Shown: positions 1 to 6,657 of the stretch, piece by piece | Numbering within the stretch: the first letter of the stretch is position 1 | Layout of the letters: the number at the start of each line of letters is the position of its first letter | NCBI GenBank assembly: GCA_041192685.1 | Contig: JBEEMM010000020.1 | Span: forward strand, 1-15,964 | Length of the DNA: 15,964 nucleotides | Direction of reading: 5' to 3' | DNA from: TMED14 sp041192685 | GTDB taxonomy: Bacteria; Bacteroidota; Bacteroidia; Flavobacteriales; Schleiferiaceae | Notes under the pieces: model-generated | Told to the model about the DNA's origin: nothing | Seen by the model: only the letters and a program-made list of their open reading frames with translations | The model's database searches: none | Position numbers and translations under genes: made by a program

Positions 1-1393
1 GGCATCCTCGGGCAGCCTGACGCATCACCCGTGGCGACTTGCCCTCGGCCCAGCGGCTTTGGTTGCCCTTGGCGTCGTTGAAAAAAAACAAGAAGTCTTG
101 ACCGTCACGGGCCAGTTCAAATCCCAAGAACCTGCCGCCATCGTTCACGGAATACTGAAACTTCGGCAGCACGACCACCTTCTCGATCTGGCCTTGAGCA
201 TCGACCAGCATAGCCCAAATGTTGTCGTAGTAGTAGTAGTACGTGGTTGTGGTGACTCCTCGGTTGGTCGTGGTGACGACCCTGACGTCCATGTCTTCCA
301 TTACCACAAGGCTGCCGCCTCCCAGGCGCGGAACGGACTCTCGAAAACGAAACTCCTCGTTGGCAACGCCCCGTCTTCGGGCCTGAGCCATCCCGTCGCG
401 AATTCCTGAATTGATTAGTTCAAAATCGCGCAGGCTCTCAAAGTCAGCACTGCTTGCTTGAAGGGTTTTTTGATCGAGGCTGAGGTAGAACATGCCCGTA
501 GTCGTTCCATAGCGCAGGTCGGAATACATCCCTGTAATGTTGACCTTCCCGGGGATTTGATCGGCCTCGACCGAAACCCCTCCGACTATAAACTTGCCGG
601 TCAATCCCAAATCCACCTCTTGAAAAAGCTCGTCGTCGCTGTCTGCATGAAGTATGAGGAACTCGCGGTTGGGTTGGGCGAATCCTCGCAGGTCGCCCCG
701 GTTGCGGTCGGCTCGGCGCACCGCAAGCACGTAGACGTCGCCGTTGATGGCATAGTCTACATCCACGAAGTCAATGTCTCTCTTGGAATAGTCGATCCGC
801 ACCCTTTGCGATCCTAGCTCCTCGCCCTCGCGGTCGAAGCGATGAACCGAAACCTGAACCTCCTCGCGCAAACCCACATCGGGAAAGCTTACCAGGGCAA
901 AACCCCTCTGGGAGGCATCCCAGGCAACCGAGAAGTTGCCTTCTCTTAAGCGCATGGCCGGCACCTGCAGGAGTTCCTTTAAATCAGAGATGTCGCCGTT
1001 TGCGTTGATGGTGCGCAGCAGCACGTAGCGCTTGTCCTTAGTCCGGGAGTAGGCGCTGTAGTACACGTAGCTGGTTCCCTCGACCGTAATCATTCTGCGA
1101 AACACTACCGGGAGTCCTTGGTAGTCTTCGGGGATTTCTTCAAGCTGCCAGAGTTGGGACATGCTCTCGCGGTCGTAGCGGGCAAAAAAATTCTTGGGTT
1201 TACTGAAAAAACCTCCCGAAATGCTCCCGTAGGTGGTGAAGCTCGTGGAGTCCAAGGCGCTCACATAGTCCAACTGAATTTCTCGATTGGGGTATTGCCT
1301 GCTCCACCTGAGTTCATAAGCCTCAGGATCAGCACTCTGGCCTAAAACCCAAAAAGGGACCGCAAGGGCCGCAAAGAGGTAATTCGTCTTCAT
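1..1393 (-). CDS. Secreted protein of unknown function, C-terminus cut off by window edge
   Basis: I translated the reverse strand from the ATG at 1393 to base 2 and found 464 codons with no stop, so the gene continues past the left edge. The protein opens with a signal peptide (MKTNYLLFAALAVP-type hydrophobic start, probable cleavage after VLGQ near residue 19). The rest is soluble and rich in short beta-strand-like stretches with no recognised catalytic motif. Residues about 374-392 form an unusual Thr-rich then penta-Tyr segment (TTTTYYYYYDN), followed by a strand ending in LPKFQ. Large exported proteins with a similar Tyr-rich strand occur in Flavobacteriia and may be beta-propeller-like, but that is recollection and inference. 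A TAnnTTTG box lies 4 nt before the ATG. It is divergent from the 1460 gene. Function unknown; certain that it is coding, unsure of fold. Confidence 0.85.
   Translation of the reverse strand, partial: MKTNYLFAALAVPFWVLGQSADPEAYELRWSRQYPNREIQLDYVSALDSTSFTTYGSISGGFFSKPKNFFARYDRESMSQLWQLEEIPEDYQGLPVVFRRMITVEGTSYVYYSAYSRTKDKRYVLLRTINANGDISDLKELLQVPAMRLREGNFSVAWDASQRGFALVSFPDVGLREEVQVSVHRFDREGEELGSQRVRIDYSKRDIDFVDVDYAINGDVYVLAVRRADRNRGDLRGFAQPNREFLILHADSDDELFQEVDLGLTGKFIVGGVSVEADQIPGKVNITGMYSDLRYGTTTGMFYLSLDQKTLQASSADFESLRDFELINSGIRDGMAQARRRGVANEEFRFRESVPRLGGGSLVVMEDMDVRVVTTTNRGVTTTTYYYYYDNIWAMLVDAQGQIEKVVVLPKFQYSVNDGGRFLGFELARDGQDFLFFFNDAKGNQSRWAEGKSPRVMRQAARGC
227..241. repeat. (GTA)5 trinucleotide run encoding five tyrosines
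   Basis: Five consecutive GTA triplets on the plus strand read as TAC x5 on the coding minus strand (residues 385-389 of the secreted protein). Just upstream in the protein are two ACC/ACG/ACA threonine clusters, so the region is of low complexity in DNA and protein. It may be prone to slippage in whole codons. Confidence 0.8.
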
Positions 1394-1397
1394 AGTT

Positions 1398-1405
1398 CAA
1401 AGGTA
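1398..1405 (-). promoter_or_regulatory. Bacteroidota -7 box (TACCTTTG) of the left secreted-protein gene
   Basis: The reverse strand reads TACCTTTG, an exact match to the Bacteroidota TAnnTTTG box, with only 4 nt before the ATG at 1393. No TTG lies at 19-21 nt upstream; the nearest are 15 and about 31 nt away. The box overlaps one arm of the palindrome at 1402-1416. Confidence 0.55.
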
Positions 1406-1416
1406 CTTCAAGTACC
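1402..1416. promoter_or_regulatory. Perfect 7-1-7 palindrome between divergent genes, candidate operator
   Basis: GGTACTT-C-AAGTACC is a perfect inverted repeat in the 66-bp gap between two divergent exported-protein genes. Its left arm overlaps the -7 box of the minus-strand gene, so a dimeric regulator bound here would block that promoter. A second, weaker inverted repeat (GGCAA-N5-TTGCC, 1419-1433) follows 2 bp later. No binding protein is identifiable; operator function is inferred from position and symmetry alone. Confidence 0.4.
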
Positions 1417-1418
1417 GT

Positions 1419-1433
1419 GGCAAGAATTTTGCC
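1419..1433. repeat. Second inverted repeat GGCAA-N5-TTGCC in the same divergent gap
   Basis: Five-base arms with a 5-base centre, 2 bp from the perfect palindrome. It lies about 14 bp upstream of a near-match -7 box (TAACTTTA, 1448-1455) for the plus-strand gene at 1460. It could be a second half of a composite regulatory site or chance. Confidence 0.25.
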
Positions 1434-1459
1434 GAACAAAGCGCAGTTAACTTTATACC

Positions 1460-2191
1460 ATGAAAAATTACCTCCTTCTGTCTTCTGCCCTGCTCGCTCT
1501 CGCGCTCGAAACTACGGCCCAGGTCACGGTGAAGCGCTACACTCCCGACGGACAAACCAGCGAAACCAGCCAAACGAGGTCCAGCAGCCGCCAGCGCGTG
1601 GAGCGCTACCCGACGGCGCTCAAGTACAACATTGGATCCTTTTTTGCCGGCCACTATCCCATTTATATAGAGCAGCGGTTAAGTCCTTACTTCACCGCAG
1701 AGGTGGGCTTAGGCCTGACGCTCAACAACAGCGGCGATGCATTCCTTTCGGACATACTCTACCCTGACAATAATTTCTATAGTTCGTCCTCCAAAGTGAG
1801 GTTGGGTGGGAGCCAAATGCTGAATATTAAGATTTTCCCTTCGGGCGATGCCTACAACGACGCCTTGTATTTCGGATTTTTTCTGCAAAACAAAGAGCAC
1901 AACCGCAAGTTTGCAGGCAGCAACCAAGACTTCGTAAGCTTCAAGCGCACTTTTGACCAGGGCCTGATGCTGGGATACCAGATACGGTCGAGCAAGCAAG
2001 TCATGGTAGACCTGAGCATTGGGGTATCCAACCGTTATGTAAACTTCCCAAGGGTACTTAAGAAAACCATTGACCCCGGCACGGGCAACCCCGAGGTCTC
2101 CTTTGACCTGAGTCCCGAAGAAAACAGGTACCAAACCATTGGCATCGTTGGGGCACTGAAAATAGCCTACCTCATTAAGGAAAGGCGCTAA
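1460..2191 (+). CDS. Small exported protein, probable outer-membrane beta-barrel
   Basis: 243 residues. A clear signal peptide covers residues 1-21 (basic start, Leu/Ala-rich core, ending TTAQ). The mature part alternates polar and hydrophobic residues with many Gly and aromatic positions: a barrel-like strand near GSFFAGHYPIYIEQRLSPYF, another ending EVGLGLTLNN, and a final strand IGIVGALKIAYLIKERR that ends in a charged tail. The length and pattern fit the small DUF3575/OmpA-like barrel proteins common in Bacteroidota, but no family signature is certain. There are no catalytic motifs. The ATG at 1460 is preferred because the signal peptide starts there; a near-match -7 box (TAACTTTA) ends 4 nt before it. 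It is convergent with queA, with 14 bp between stops and no hairpin seen. Confidence 0.75.
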   Translation: MKNYLLLSSALLALALETTAQVTVKRYTPDGQTSETSQTRSSSRQRVERYPTALKYNIGSFFAGHYPIYIEQRLSPYFTAEVGLGLTLNNSGDAFLSDILYPDNNFYSSSSKVRLGGSQMLNIKIFPSGDAYNDALYFGFFLQNKEHNRKFAGSNQDFVSFKRTFDQGLMLGYQIRSSKQVMVDLSIGVSNRYVNFPRVLKKTIDPGTGNPEVSFDLSPEENRYQTIGIVGALKIAYLIKERR

Positions 2192-2205
2192 AATCCGCTT
2201 AATTC

Positions 2206-3261
2206 TTAAAGGAACAAAACGGCATCGCCGTAGCTCAAGAATCGGTAGTTTTCTTTAATGGCCGTATTGTAGACCTCCATGGTGAGCTCGTGGCCTGCAA
2301 AAGCAGCCGTAAGCATAAGCATGGTCGATTGGGGTGCGTGAAAATTAGTGATTAGGCTGTTGGCCACGCTAAACTTGTAGGGAGGGAAGATGAATTTTGA
2401 GGTCCATCCGTTGCCCGATTTAATTCGGTTGTCGGTGATTCCGGCAGATTCCAAAGAGCGAATTACACTGGTTCCGACCGCGCAAACCTTGCGCTTCTCG
2501 CCCTTGGCCCGGTTAACCCGCTCGGCCGTTTCGGGGTAAAGCCAGTACTGCTCCGACTCCATTTTGTGCTTGCTCAGGTCTTCTACCTCCACCTGGCGAA
2601 AGGTTCCGAGGCCCACGTGCATGGTCATTTCTACCGTGTCGATGCCCTTAATTTCAAGCTTCTTCATCAGGTTCTTGCTAAAGTGCAGCGAGGCAACCGG
2701 CGCAGCCACTGCGCCCTCAACCTTGGCAAAAATGCTCTGGTATCGGTTCTCGTCCTCGGCCTCAAGGGGGCGGGTTATGTACTTGGGCAAAGGGGTCTCG
2801 CCCATTTGGTTCAGCTTGAGGCGGAATTCCTCATAGCTCCCGTCAAAGAGGAAGCGCAGGGTGCGTCCGCGCGAAGTCGTATTGTCGATTACTTCGGCAA
2901 CAAGGCTGTCGTCTTCGCCAAAATAAAGCTTGTTCCCAATGCGGATTTTGCGAGCGGGGTCTACGAGAACGTCCCAAAGACGGCTCTCAGAATTGAGTTC
3001 GCGCAGCAAGAATACTTCGATTAAAGCGCCGGTCTTCTCTTTGTTTCCCCACATTCTTGCGGGGAAAACTTTGGTATTGTTGATAACCAGGAGGTCGCTG
3101 GGCTCAAAGAAATTGGCTAAATCCCTAAAGTGTTGATGCTCAATGGTTCCCGTTTCGCGGGTAACGACCATTAGGCGAGCGTCGTCGCGAAAGTCAACGG
3201 GATGCTGTGCGATGTGCGACTCGGGCAGTTCAAAGCCAAAGTGAGAGAGCTTCATTTTCAT
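2206..3261 (-). CDS. queA: S-adenosylmethionine:tRNA ribosyltransferase-isomerase QueA
   Basis: Transfers and isomerises the ribosyl group of SAM onto preQ1 in the tRNA wobble base, giving epoxyqueuosine, in the queuosine pathway (cytoplasm). From the ATG at 3261 the protein has 351 residues, usual for the family. Conserved segments in order: start MKMKLSHFGFELP, LLVINNTKVFPARM (near residue 57), PLPKYITRP (near 157), YQSIFAKVEGAVAAP (near 174), TMHVGLGTF (near 213), TNFHAPQSTML and C-terminal YRFLSYGDAVLF. An upstream in-frame TTG (3270) exists, but the ATGs at 3261 or 3255 fit family starts better. The usual APTAGLHF motif reads APVASLHF here. In many Bacteroidota queA follows truB directly; here an opposite-strand gene lies between, and queA has its own promoter-like sequence. 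Confidence 0.96.
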   Translation of the reverse strand: MKMKLSHFGFELPESHIAQHPVDFRDDARLMVVTRETGTIEHQHFRDLANFFEPSDLLVINNTKVFPARMWGNKEKTGALIEVFLLRELNSESRLWDVLVDPARKIRIGNKLYFGEDDSLVAEVIDNTTSRGRTLRFLFDGSYEEFRLKLNQMGETPLPKYITRPLEAEDENRYQSIFAKVEGAVAAPVASLHFSKNLMKKLEIKGIDTVEMTMHVGLGTFRQVEVEDLSKHKMESEQYWLYPETAERVNRAKGEKRKVCAVGTSVIRSLESAGITDNRIKSGNGWTSKFIFPPYKFSVANSLITNFHAPQSTMLMLTAAFAGHELTMEVYNTAIKENYRFLSYGDAVLFL

Positions 3262-3267
3262 AGGGCG

Positions 3268-3299
3268 CAAAGGTACCCTTTTATAGTAGGCCTTGTCAA
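3268..3299 (-). promoter_or_regulatory. Promoter of queA: TTG -33 and TACCTTTG -7 box
   Basis: On the reverse strand TTG (3299-3297) is followed by a 21-nt spacer and an exact TACCTTTG (3275-3268), matching the Bacteroidota TTG / TAnnTTTG layout. The box ends 6 nt before the ATG at 3261, so the expected transcription start falls at or next to that codon. This is the only box in the window with a well-placed -33 TTG. Confidence 0.6.
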
Positions 3300-3336
3300 G
3301 TGTGAACCATGAGCAGAATATTTTGGTTAACTATGC

Positions 3337-4014
3337 ATGATGGGAACAGATTTAGAACGCGTACTTCTCAAGCGCAGCGCAGCCGACAGCGAATTGTGGA
3401 ACCAGTGGCTGCAAAGCGATGAGGACCAACGGAGCAAACTTGAGCAAGCCTTTGAGCCGGCCGGAAGCCTCCCCTTGGAGGCAATGAGCAGCGACCGCAT
3501 CGTGCACGAGGATCGCCTCAGGGATCTATGCATCGACTACCGACTGCGGTTTTTGGACGCCGAGCACTTTAGCAACCGAATTCCCTATGAAGCCGTCGCA
3601 GCGATGGAACAGCTCGACAAAGCAGCCGGCCAAAGGCTCAACGGCTATAAAATTGTTGCTCCAGCCTCCATGTTTCGCCTGACCTACCAAGACAAGGACC
3701 CCATGCTTATGCTGCAGATCGGCGGTGGATACTACTACTTGGTGCACAAATGGGGCGGCGAGGTTAGCCCAATGCGCCGCATGGTAATGTATCCGCTTCG
3801 CTCCTTCGTGGCGATGCTCAAAACGATTTTTGGCCTTTGTGCCTTGGTTGCCCTTTTGGTACCGGACTCTATTTTGGGAGCTCAGCCGGGCCTAGTGCGA
3901 ATTATTTTCTTCTTTTACCTGCTTTTTGCAAGCTCCGCCATGACGGCGCTTTATGGATTTTCGCGAGCCAAAAACTTTAGCGAAAACCTCTGGAGTTCGC
4001 GCTACGACGACTGA
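3337..4014 (+). CDS. Membrane protein of unknown function with two C-terminal helices
   Basis: 225 residues. The first ~150 are soluble, acidic and probably helical (residues 5-100), followed by a small strand region (KIVAPASMFRLTYQDKDPMLMLQIGGGYYYLVHKWG, abridged, about 105-140). Two hydrophobic segments follow at about 158-176 and 187-207, then a short charged tail. The likely form is an inner-membrane protein with its N-terminal domain in the cytoplasm. I do not recognise a family. The gene is divergent from queA and convergent with truB, overlapping the end of truB by 13 bp, so it splits the usual truB–queA order. The start is ATG ATG; either codon could be used. Base usage resembles its neighbours, so there is no sign of recent transfer. 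Confidence 0.75.
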   Translation: MMGTDLERVLLKRSAADSELWNQWLQSDEDQRSKLEQAFEPAGSLPLEAMSSDRIVHEDRLRDLCIDYRLRFLDAEHFSNRIPYEAVAAMEQLDKAAGQRLNGYKIVAPASMFRLTYQDKDPMLMLQIGGGYYYLVHKWGGEVSPMRRMVMYPLRSFVAMLKTIFGLCALVALLVPDSILGAQPGLVRIIFFFYLLFASSAMTALYGFSRAKNFSENLWSSRYDD

Positions 4015-4715
4015 ATTTCAGCGAGTACTGCGTCCATTGAGACCATGGCTACAAAGGGAGCCACCTCCGTGCGATGCAGGGATTTAAGGTAGGCTCCGCA
4101 GCCAAGTTCCTGGCCGAGGTCGTGGGCCAGAGAGCGTATGTAGGTTCCCTTGCCGCAGCGCACCAGGGCCTCCCAAGTTTGATGGTCAATGCTTCGAAGC
4201 TCCAAAGAGTCAATCTCCACGGGGCGAGCCTCTAGCTGCACGGCCTTGCCACTGCGCGCAAGGTTGTAGGCGCGCTGGCCGTCGACCTTTAAGGCGCTGT
4301 AAATGGGCGGAACCTGCATTACCAGGCCGGTAAACTTAGCCTGAAGTCGGGCTGCTAGATCTGCACTGAGCTCGGGAACGGGAACCTCACTGGGATGCTC
4401 TGGGGTTTCGGAATCGTAGCTGTCGGTCTGCGAGCCAAGGCGGATGGTGGCCAAGTAGGCCTTGCGGCCCGCCATGACCGACTCAATATCTTTGGTTTTG
4501 CGGCCTACTGCCAGAACGAGCATGCCGGTGGCAAGCGGGTCCAGGGTACCTGCATGACCAATTTTTATGCGAGTTCCGTAGCGTCGTTTTAGTGCGTTGC
4601 GCACCTTAGCGACCACGTCAAAGGAGGTCCAGCCCAGGGGCTTGTCGACGGCAATCCAAAAACCTGCCCTTGCCCCCTCTAGGTCGGGCAGAGGGTCTAG
4701 GCCAGAATCACCCAC
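4002..4715 (-). CDS. truB: tRNA pseudouridine-55 synthase TruB
   Basis: Converts U55 of the T-psi-C loop of tRNA to pseudouridine. 237 residues, with VDKPLGWTSFDVV (about 23-35) and the catalytic motif GHAGTLDPLATGML (about 53-66), in which Asp59 is the nucleophile. YSALKVDGQRAYNLARSG and GTYIRSLAHDLG are further family segments. It is shorter than the E. coli enzyme (314) because the C-terminal PUA domain is absent, which is usual for Bacteroidota. There is no in-frame ATG before the catalytic motif, so the GTG at 4715 is the best start; it lies inside the end of uppP (19-bp overlap), implying translational coupling. It is last in the ftsX–DUF3098–uppP–truB operon. Its 3' end overlaps the convergent 3337-4014 gene by 13 bp. 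Confidence 0.95.
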   Translation of the reverse strand: MGDSGLDPLPDLEGARAGFWIAVDKPLGWTSFDVVAKVRNALKRRYGTRIKIGHAGTLDPLATGMLVLAVGRKTKDIESVMAGRKAYLATIRLGSQTDSYDSETPEHPSEVPVPELSADLAARLQAKFTGLVMQVPPIYSALKVDGQRAYNLARSGKAVQLEARPVEIDSLELRSIDHQTWEALVRCGKGTYIRSLAHDLGQELGCGAYLKSLHRTEVAPFVAMVSMDAVLAEIQSS

Positions 4716-5494
4716 AGGCTGGATCCGACACCGACGACCATGCAGTAGTAGGCAAAGTACTTCAGTTTTGCCTTTTTAACGAGCTGAATCATCGCGCGGC
4801 AGGCCCAAATTCCGGTTGCGAATGCGGCGACAAATCCGAGCATTAAGGGAGTGAGCGAGGAGGTCGCTGCCTCTGGGTTTGCCGCCAGGCTAAGCACGTC
4901 GAGCAGCAGCTTACCCATGATTAGGGGCACTACCATCAAAAACGAAAAACGGGCGGCATGCTCGCGGTCAATGCCCAAGAGTACTGCGGTACTGATGGTG
5001 GCTCCGCTGCGTGAAATCCCGGGGAGAATGGCAATGGCCTGGGCAATTCCAATGGCCGCTGCGTCAGAGAGCGAAACTTTTTTATGGGTCTTCTTGGCCT
5101 TGTCGGCCAGCAGCAGCAGAAGACCGGTAATGACGAGCATGCTGCCAACCAGCAGGGTTGAGTCTTCAAAAATCGATTCAATGGCGTCCATAAAAAGGAG
5201 ACCAATTAATGCCGCTGGAACCATGGACAGCAGAATAGCGCCTGCAAATTGGCGGTCGTCTTCGCGACCCTTGATGATGCCCTGAAGCACAGACACGATG
5301 TCTTTATAGAAGACCACCACGGTGGCAAGCGCCGTGGCGACGTGCACCGTGACGGTAAAGAGCAGGCCGCTGGCGCCCGAGCTTTCAATGCCCAATATGG
5401 CCTTGCCCAGCTCGAGGTGTCCCGACGAACTTACCGGCAGGAACTCCGTAAGCCCCTGAAGGATTCCCAGCAGAATAGCGCTTAACCAATCCAT
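4697..5494 (-). CDS. uppP: Undecaprenyl-diphosphatase UppP (BacA family)
   Basis: Dephosphorylates undecaprenyl diphosphate so that the lipid carrier can be reused for peptidoglycan and other surface polymers; an integral inner-membrane enzyme. 265 residues, about eight hydrophobic segments. The first signature QGLTEFLPVSSSGH spans residues 13-26, giving the (E/Q)xxxE pair as Gln13/Glu17 and His26. The second, PGISRSGATI, spans 158-167 with the essential-type Arg162. E. coli has Glu in place of Gln13; Gln is an accepted family variant. The ATG at 5494 is 3 nt after the stop of the DUF3098 gene, and the gene end overlaps truB by 19 bp, so it lies mid-operon. BacA homologues also give bacitracin resistance when overexpressed. 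Confidence 0.96.
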   Translation of the reverse strand: MDWLSAILLGILQGLTEFLPVSSSGHLELGKAILGIESSGASGLLFTVTVHVATALATVVVFYKDIVSVLQGIIKGREDDRQFAGAILLSMVPAALIGLLFMDAIESIFEDSTLLVGSMLVITGLLLLLADKAKKTHKKVSLSDAAAIGIAQAIAILPGISRSGATISTAVLLGIDREHAARFSFLMVVPLIMGKLLLDVLSLAANPEAATSSLTPLMLGFVAAFATGIWACRAMIQLVKKAKLKYFAYYCMVVGVGSSLWVILA

Positions 5495-5497
5495 GGA

Positions 5498-5725
5498 TTA
5501 CTGGACTTTGGGTTTGTGCATGATGGCCCAAACCTCGAGGGAGAGTCCTAACACTATTAGAAAGGGGGCCACGATGATGCGGCGCGCACTAAAGAGCTCC
5601 GGGTTGTACACGTTGGGGTCCTCAGAACCGCCTCCGGTCATTAGGGCTAAGCCAAGAACAATCAAGGCAATGCCGGCAATCATGATTGCGTAGTTTTTGC
5701 GCTCAAAAAGGAATGTAGTCTTCAT
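5498..5725 (-). CDS. DUF3098 small membrane protein
   Basis: 75 residues with two transmembrane helices (about 12-30 and 49-68) joined by a short polar loop containing GGGSEDPNVYNPELFSARR. This loop and the two-helix layout are characteristic of the DUF3098 family, which in Bacteroidota sits between ftsX and uppP. The function is not known; its fixed position suggests a role in division or envelope synthesis with FtsX or UppP, which is inference from context only. Its ATG directly abuts the ftsX stop codon (no spacer), and its stop is 3 nt before uppP, so it must be cotranscribed. Confidence 0.9.
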   Translation of the reverse strand: MKTTFLFERKNYAIMIAGIALIVLGLALMTGGGSEDPNVYNPELFSARRIIVAPFLIVLGLSLEVWAIMHKPKVQ

Positions 5726-6610
5726 TTAGTCGTAAAGTTGGTGGGTTTTAAGGGCAAGGTAGCGGCGAACAGCCAGTGCCGTTGATGCCGTAGTCAGGGT
5801 GATTCCAATGAGAATTTGGGCTGCAGCCAATGCAAACCAAAGCGACCAGGTAAGGCTAAGGGCCAGGCGAGGCCACTGGGAAACGACCAGTGAGAAGGTC
5901 AGGGCGAGCAGCAGGGCTGCGAGCAGTCCGCCAAGGGCACCGAGTATAAGGCCCTCTCGCAGAAAGGGTTTGTGAATGAAGCTTTTGGTCGCACCGACCA
6001 ACTGCATGGTTTTGAGGGTAAAGCGTCGGGCATAAATTGCCAGTCTAAGGGCATTATTGATGAGCATTAGGCTAACCAAAAGCAGGAGCAGCACGGCTGC
6101 GAGCATTGCCTTATTGATTTTGCCGACGTTTTGGTGAATTACCGACACGAGGTCTCGGTCGTAGGCCATGTTGTCAACGATTGCGGACTTTGCAAAGCGC
6201 TCCTGCAGGGTGGCGAGCTGGTCGGGACTCACAAAGTCGGCCTTGAGCTTGATGTCGATGGCGTCGCTGAGCGGATTGAATCCCAAAAAATCGACGAAGT
6301 CTTCGCCGAGGTCCTTCTGGAATTGCTCGGCTGCCTGGTCTTTGCCGACAAATTTTAGGCTGCGAATTTCGGTCTCGTCGGACCATTCCTTGATGAATGC
6401 GTCGGCTCGTTCCTGCGAGGTTCCGGGCTTTAGAAAGAGGGTGAACGTGAAGTTTTCTTTTAAATCGTCGGTTAAAACCTGCGATTGGTAGGCCAGGGTG
6501 GCCATAATTCCGGTTAAAAAGAGAACTAGGCCGATGCTGAGCACCACGCCGCCGTGAGAAAAGCGCAGTCGGCGCTTGTTGAAGGCTTCTTCACCTTGAG
6601 CTTTAGCCAT
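5726..6610 (-). CDS. ftsX: Cell-division ABC-transporter-like protein FtsX
   Basis: 294 residues, typical for FtsX. Topology: cytoplasmic N-terminus, helix about 20-40, an extracytoplasmic domain about 45-165 (the part that in other bacteria activates peptidoglycan hydrolases), then three helices near 168-190, 215-240 and 255-280. The family segment INNALRLAIYARRFTLKTMQLVGATKSFI (abridged) before the third helix is a clear FtsX signature. FtsX works with the ATPase FtsE at the division site; ftsE is not adjacent here, which is normal in Bacteroidota. It is first in the operon ftsX–DUF3098–uppP–truB, reading leftward, and divergent from leuS with 47 bp between starts. An exact TAGATTTG box ends 4 nt before its ATG. 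Confidence 0.95.
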   Translation of the reverse strand: MAKAQGEEAFNKRRLRFSHGGVVLSIGLVLFLTGIMATLAYQSQVLTDDLKENFTFTLFLKPGTSQERADAFIKEWSDETEIRSLKFVGKDQAAEQFQKDLGEDFVDFLGFNPLSDAIDIKLKADFVSPDQLATLQERFAKSAIVDNMAYDRDLVSVIHQNVGKINKAMLAAVLLLLLVSLMLINNALRLAIYARRFTLKTMQLVGATKSFIHKPFLREGLILGALGGLLAALLLALTFSLVVSQWPRLALSLTWSLWFALAAAQILIGITLTTASTALAVRRYLALKTHQLYD

Positions 6611-6614
6611 GCCG

Positions 6615-6622
6615 CAAATCTA
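6615..6622 (-). promoter_or_regulatory. -7 box (TAGATTTG) of the ftsX operon
   Basis: Reverse strand TAGATTTG is an exact TAnnTTTG match ending 4 nt before the ftsX ATG. No TTG -33 element is seen at the usual distance. It lies 22 bp from the oppositely oriented leuS box, so the two upstream promoter regions overlap. Confidence 0.5.
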
Positions 6623-6644
6623 CGCGAAATCGGAGGCACGGGGC

Positions 6645-6652
6645 TACTTTTG
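6645..6652 (+). promoter_or_regulatory. -7 box (TACTTTTG) of leuS
   Basis: TACTTTTG is an exact TAnnTTTG match ending 5 nt before the leuS ATG at 6658. There is no TTG at the usual -33 distance. Predicted transcription starts at or within a few bases of the ATG. Confidence 0.5.
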
Positions 6653-6657
6653 CATCG

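Noticed and set aside
59..1345. Three plus-strand open frames (59-409, 458-817, 1118-1345)
   Set aside because: They lie opposite the continuous 464-codon minus-strand reading, which starts with a signal peptide; they are shadows.
1709..2134. A 141-codon minus-strand frame opposite the beta-barrel-like gene
   Set aside because: It has no signal peptide or family motif, and its composition is that of an antisense shadow.
2192..2205. Possible terminator between the 1460 gene and queA
   Set aside because: Only 14 bp lie between the convergent stops and I see no inverted repeat there.
3262..3270. TTG start three codons upstream of queA
   Set aside because: It lies inside the TACCTTTG promoter box, and QueA proteins normally begin close to the MKLS segment.
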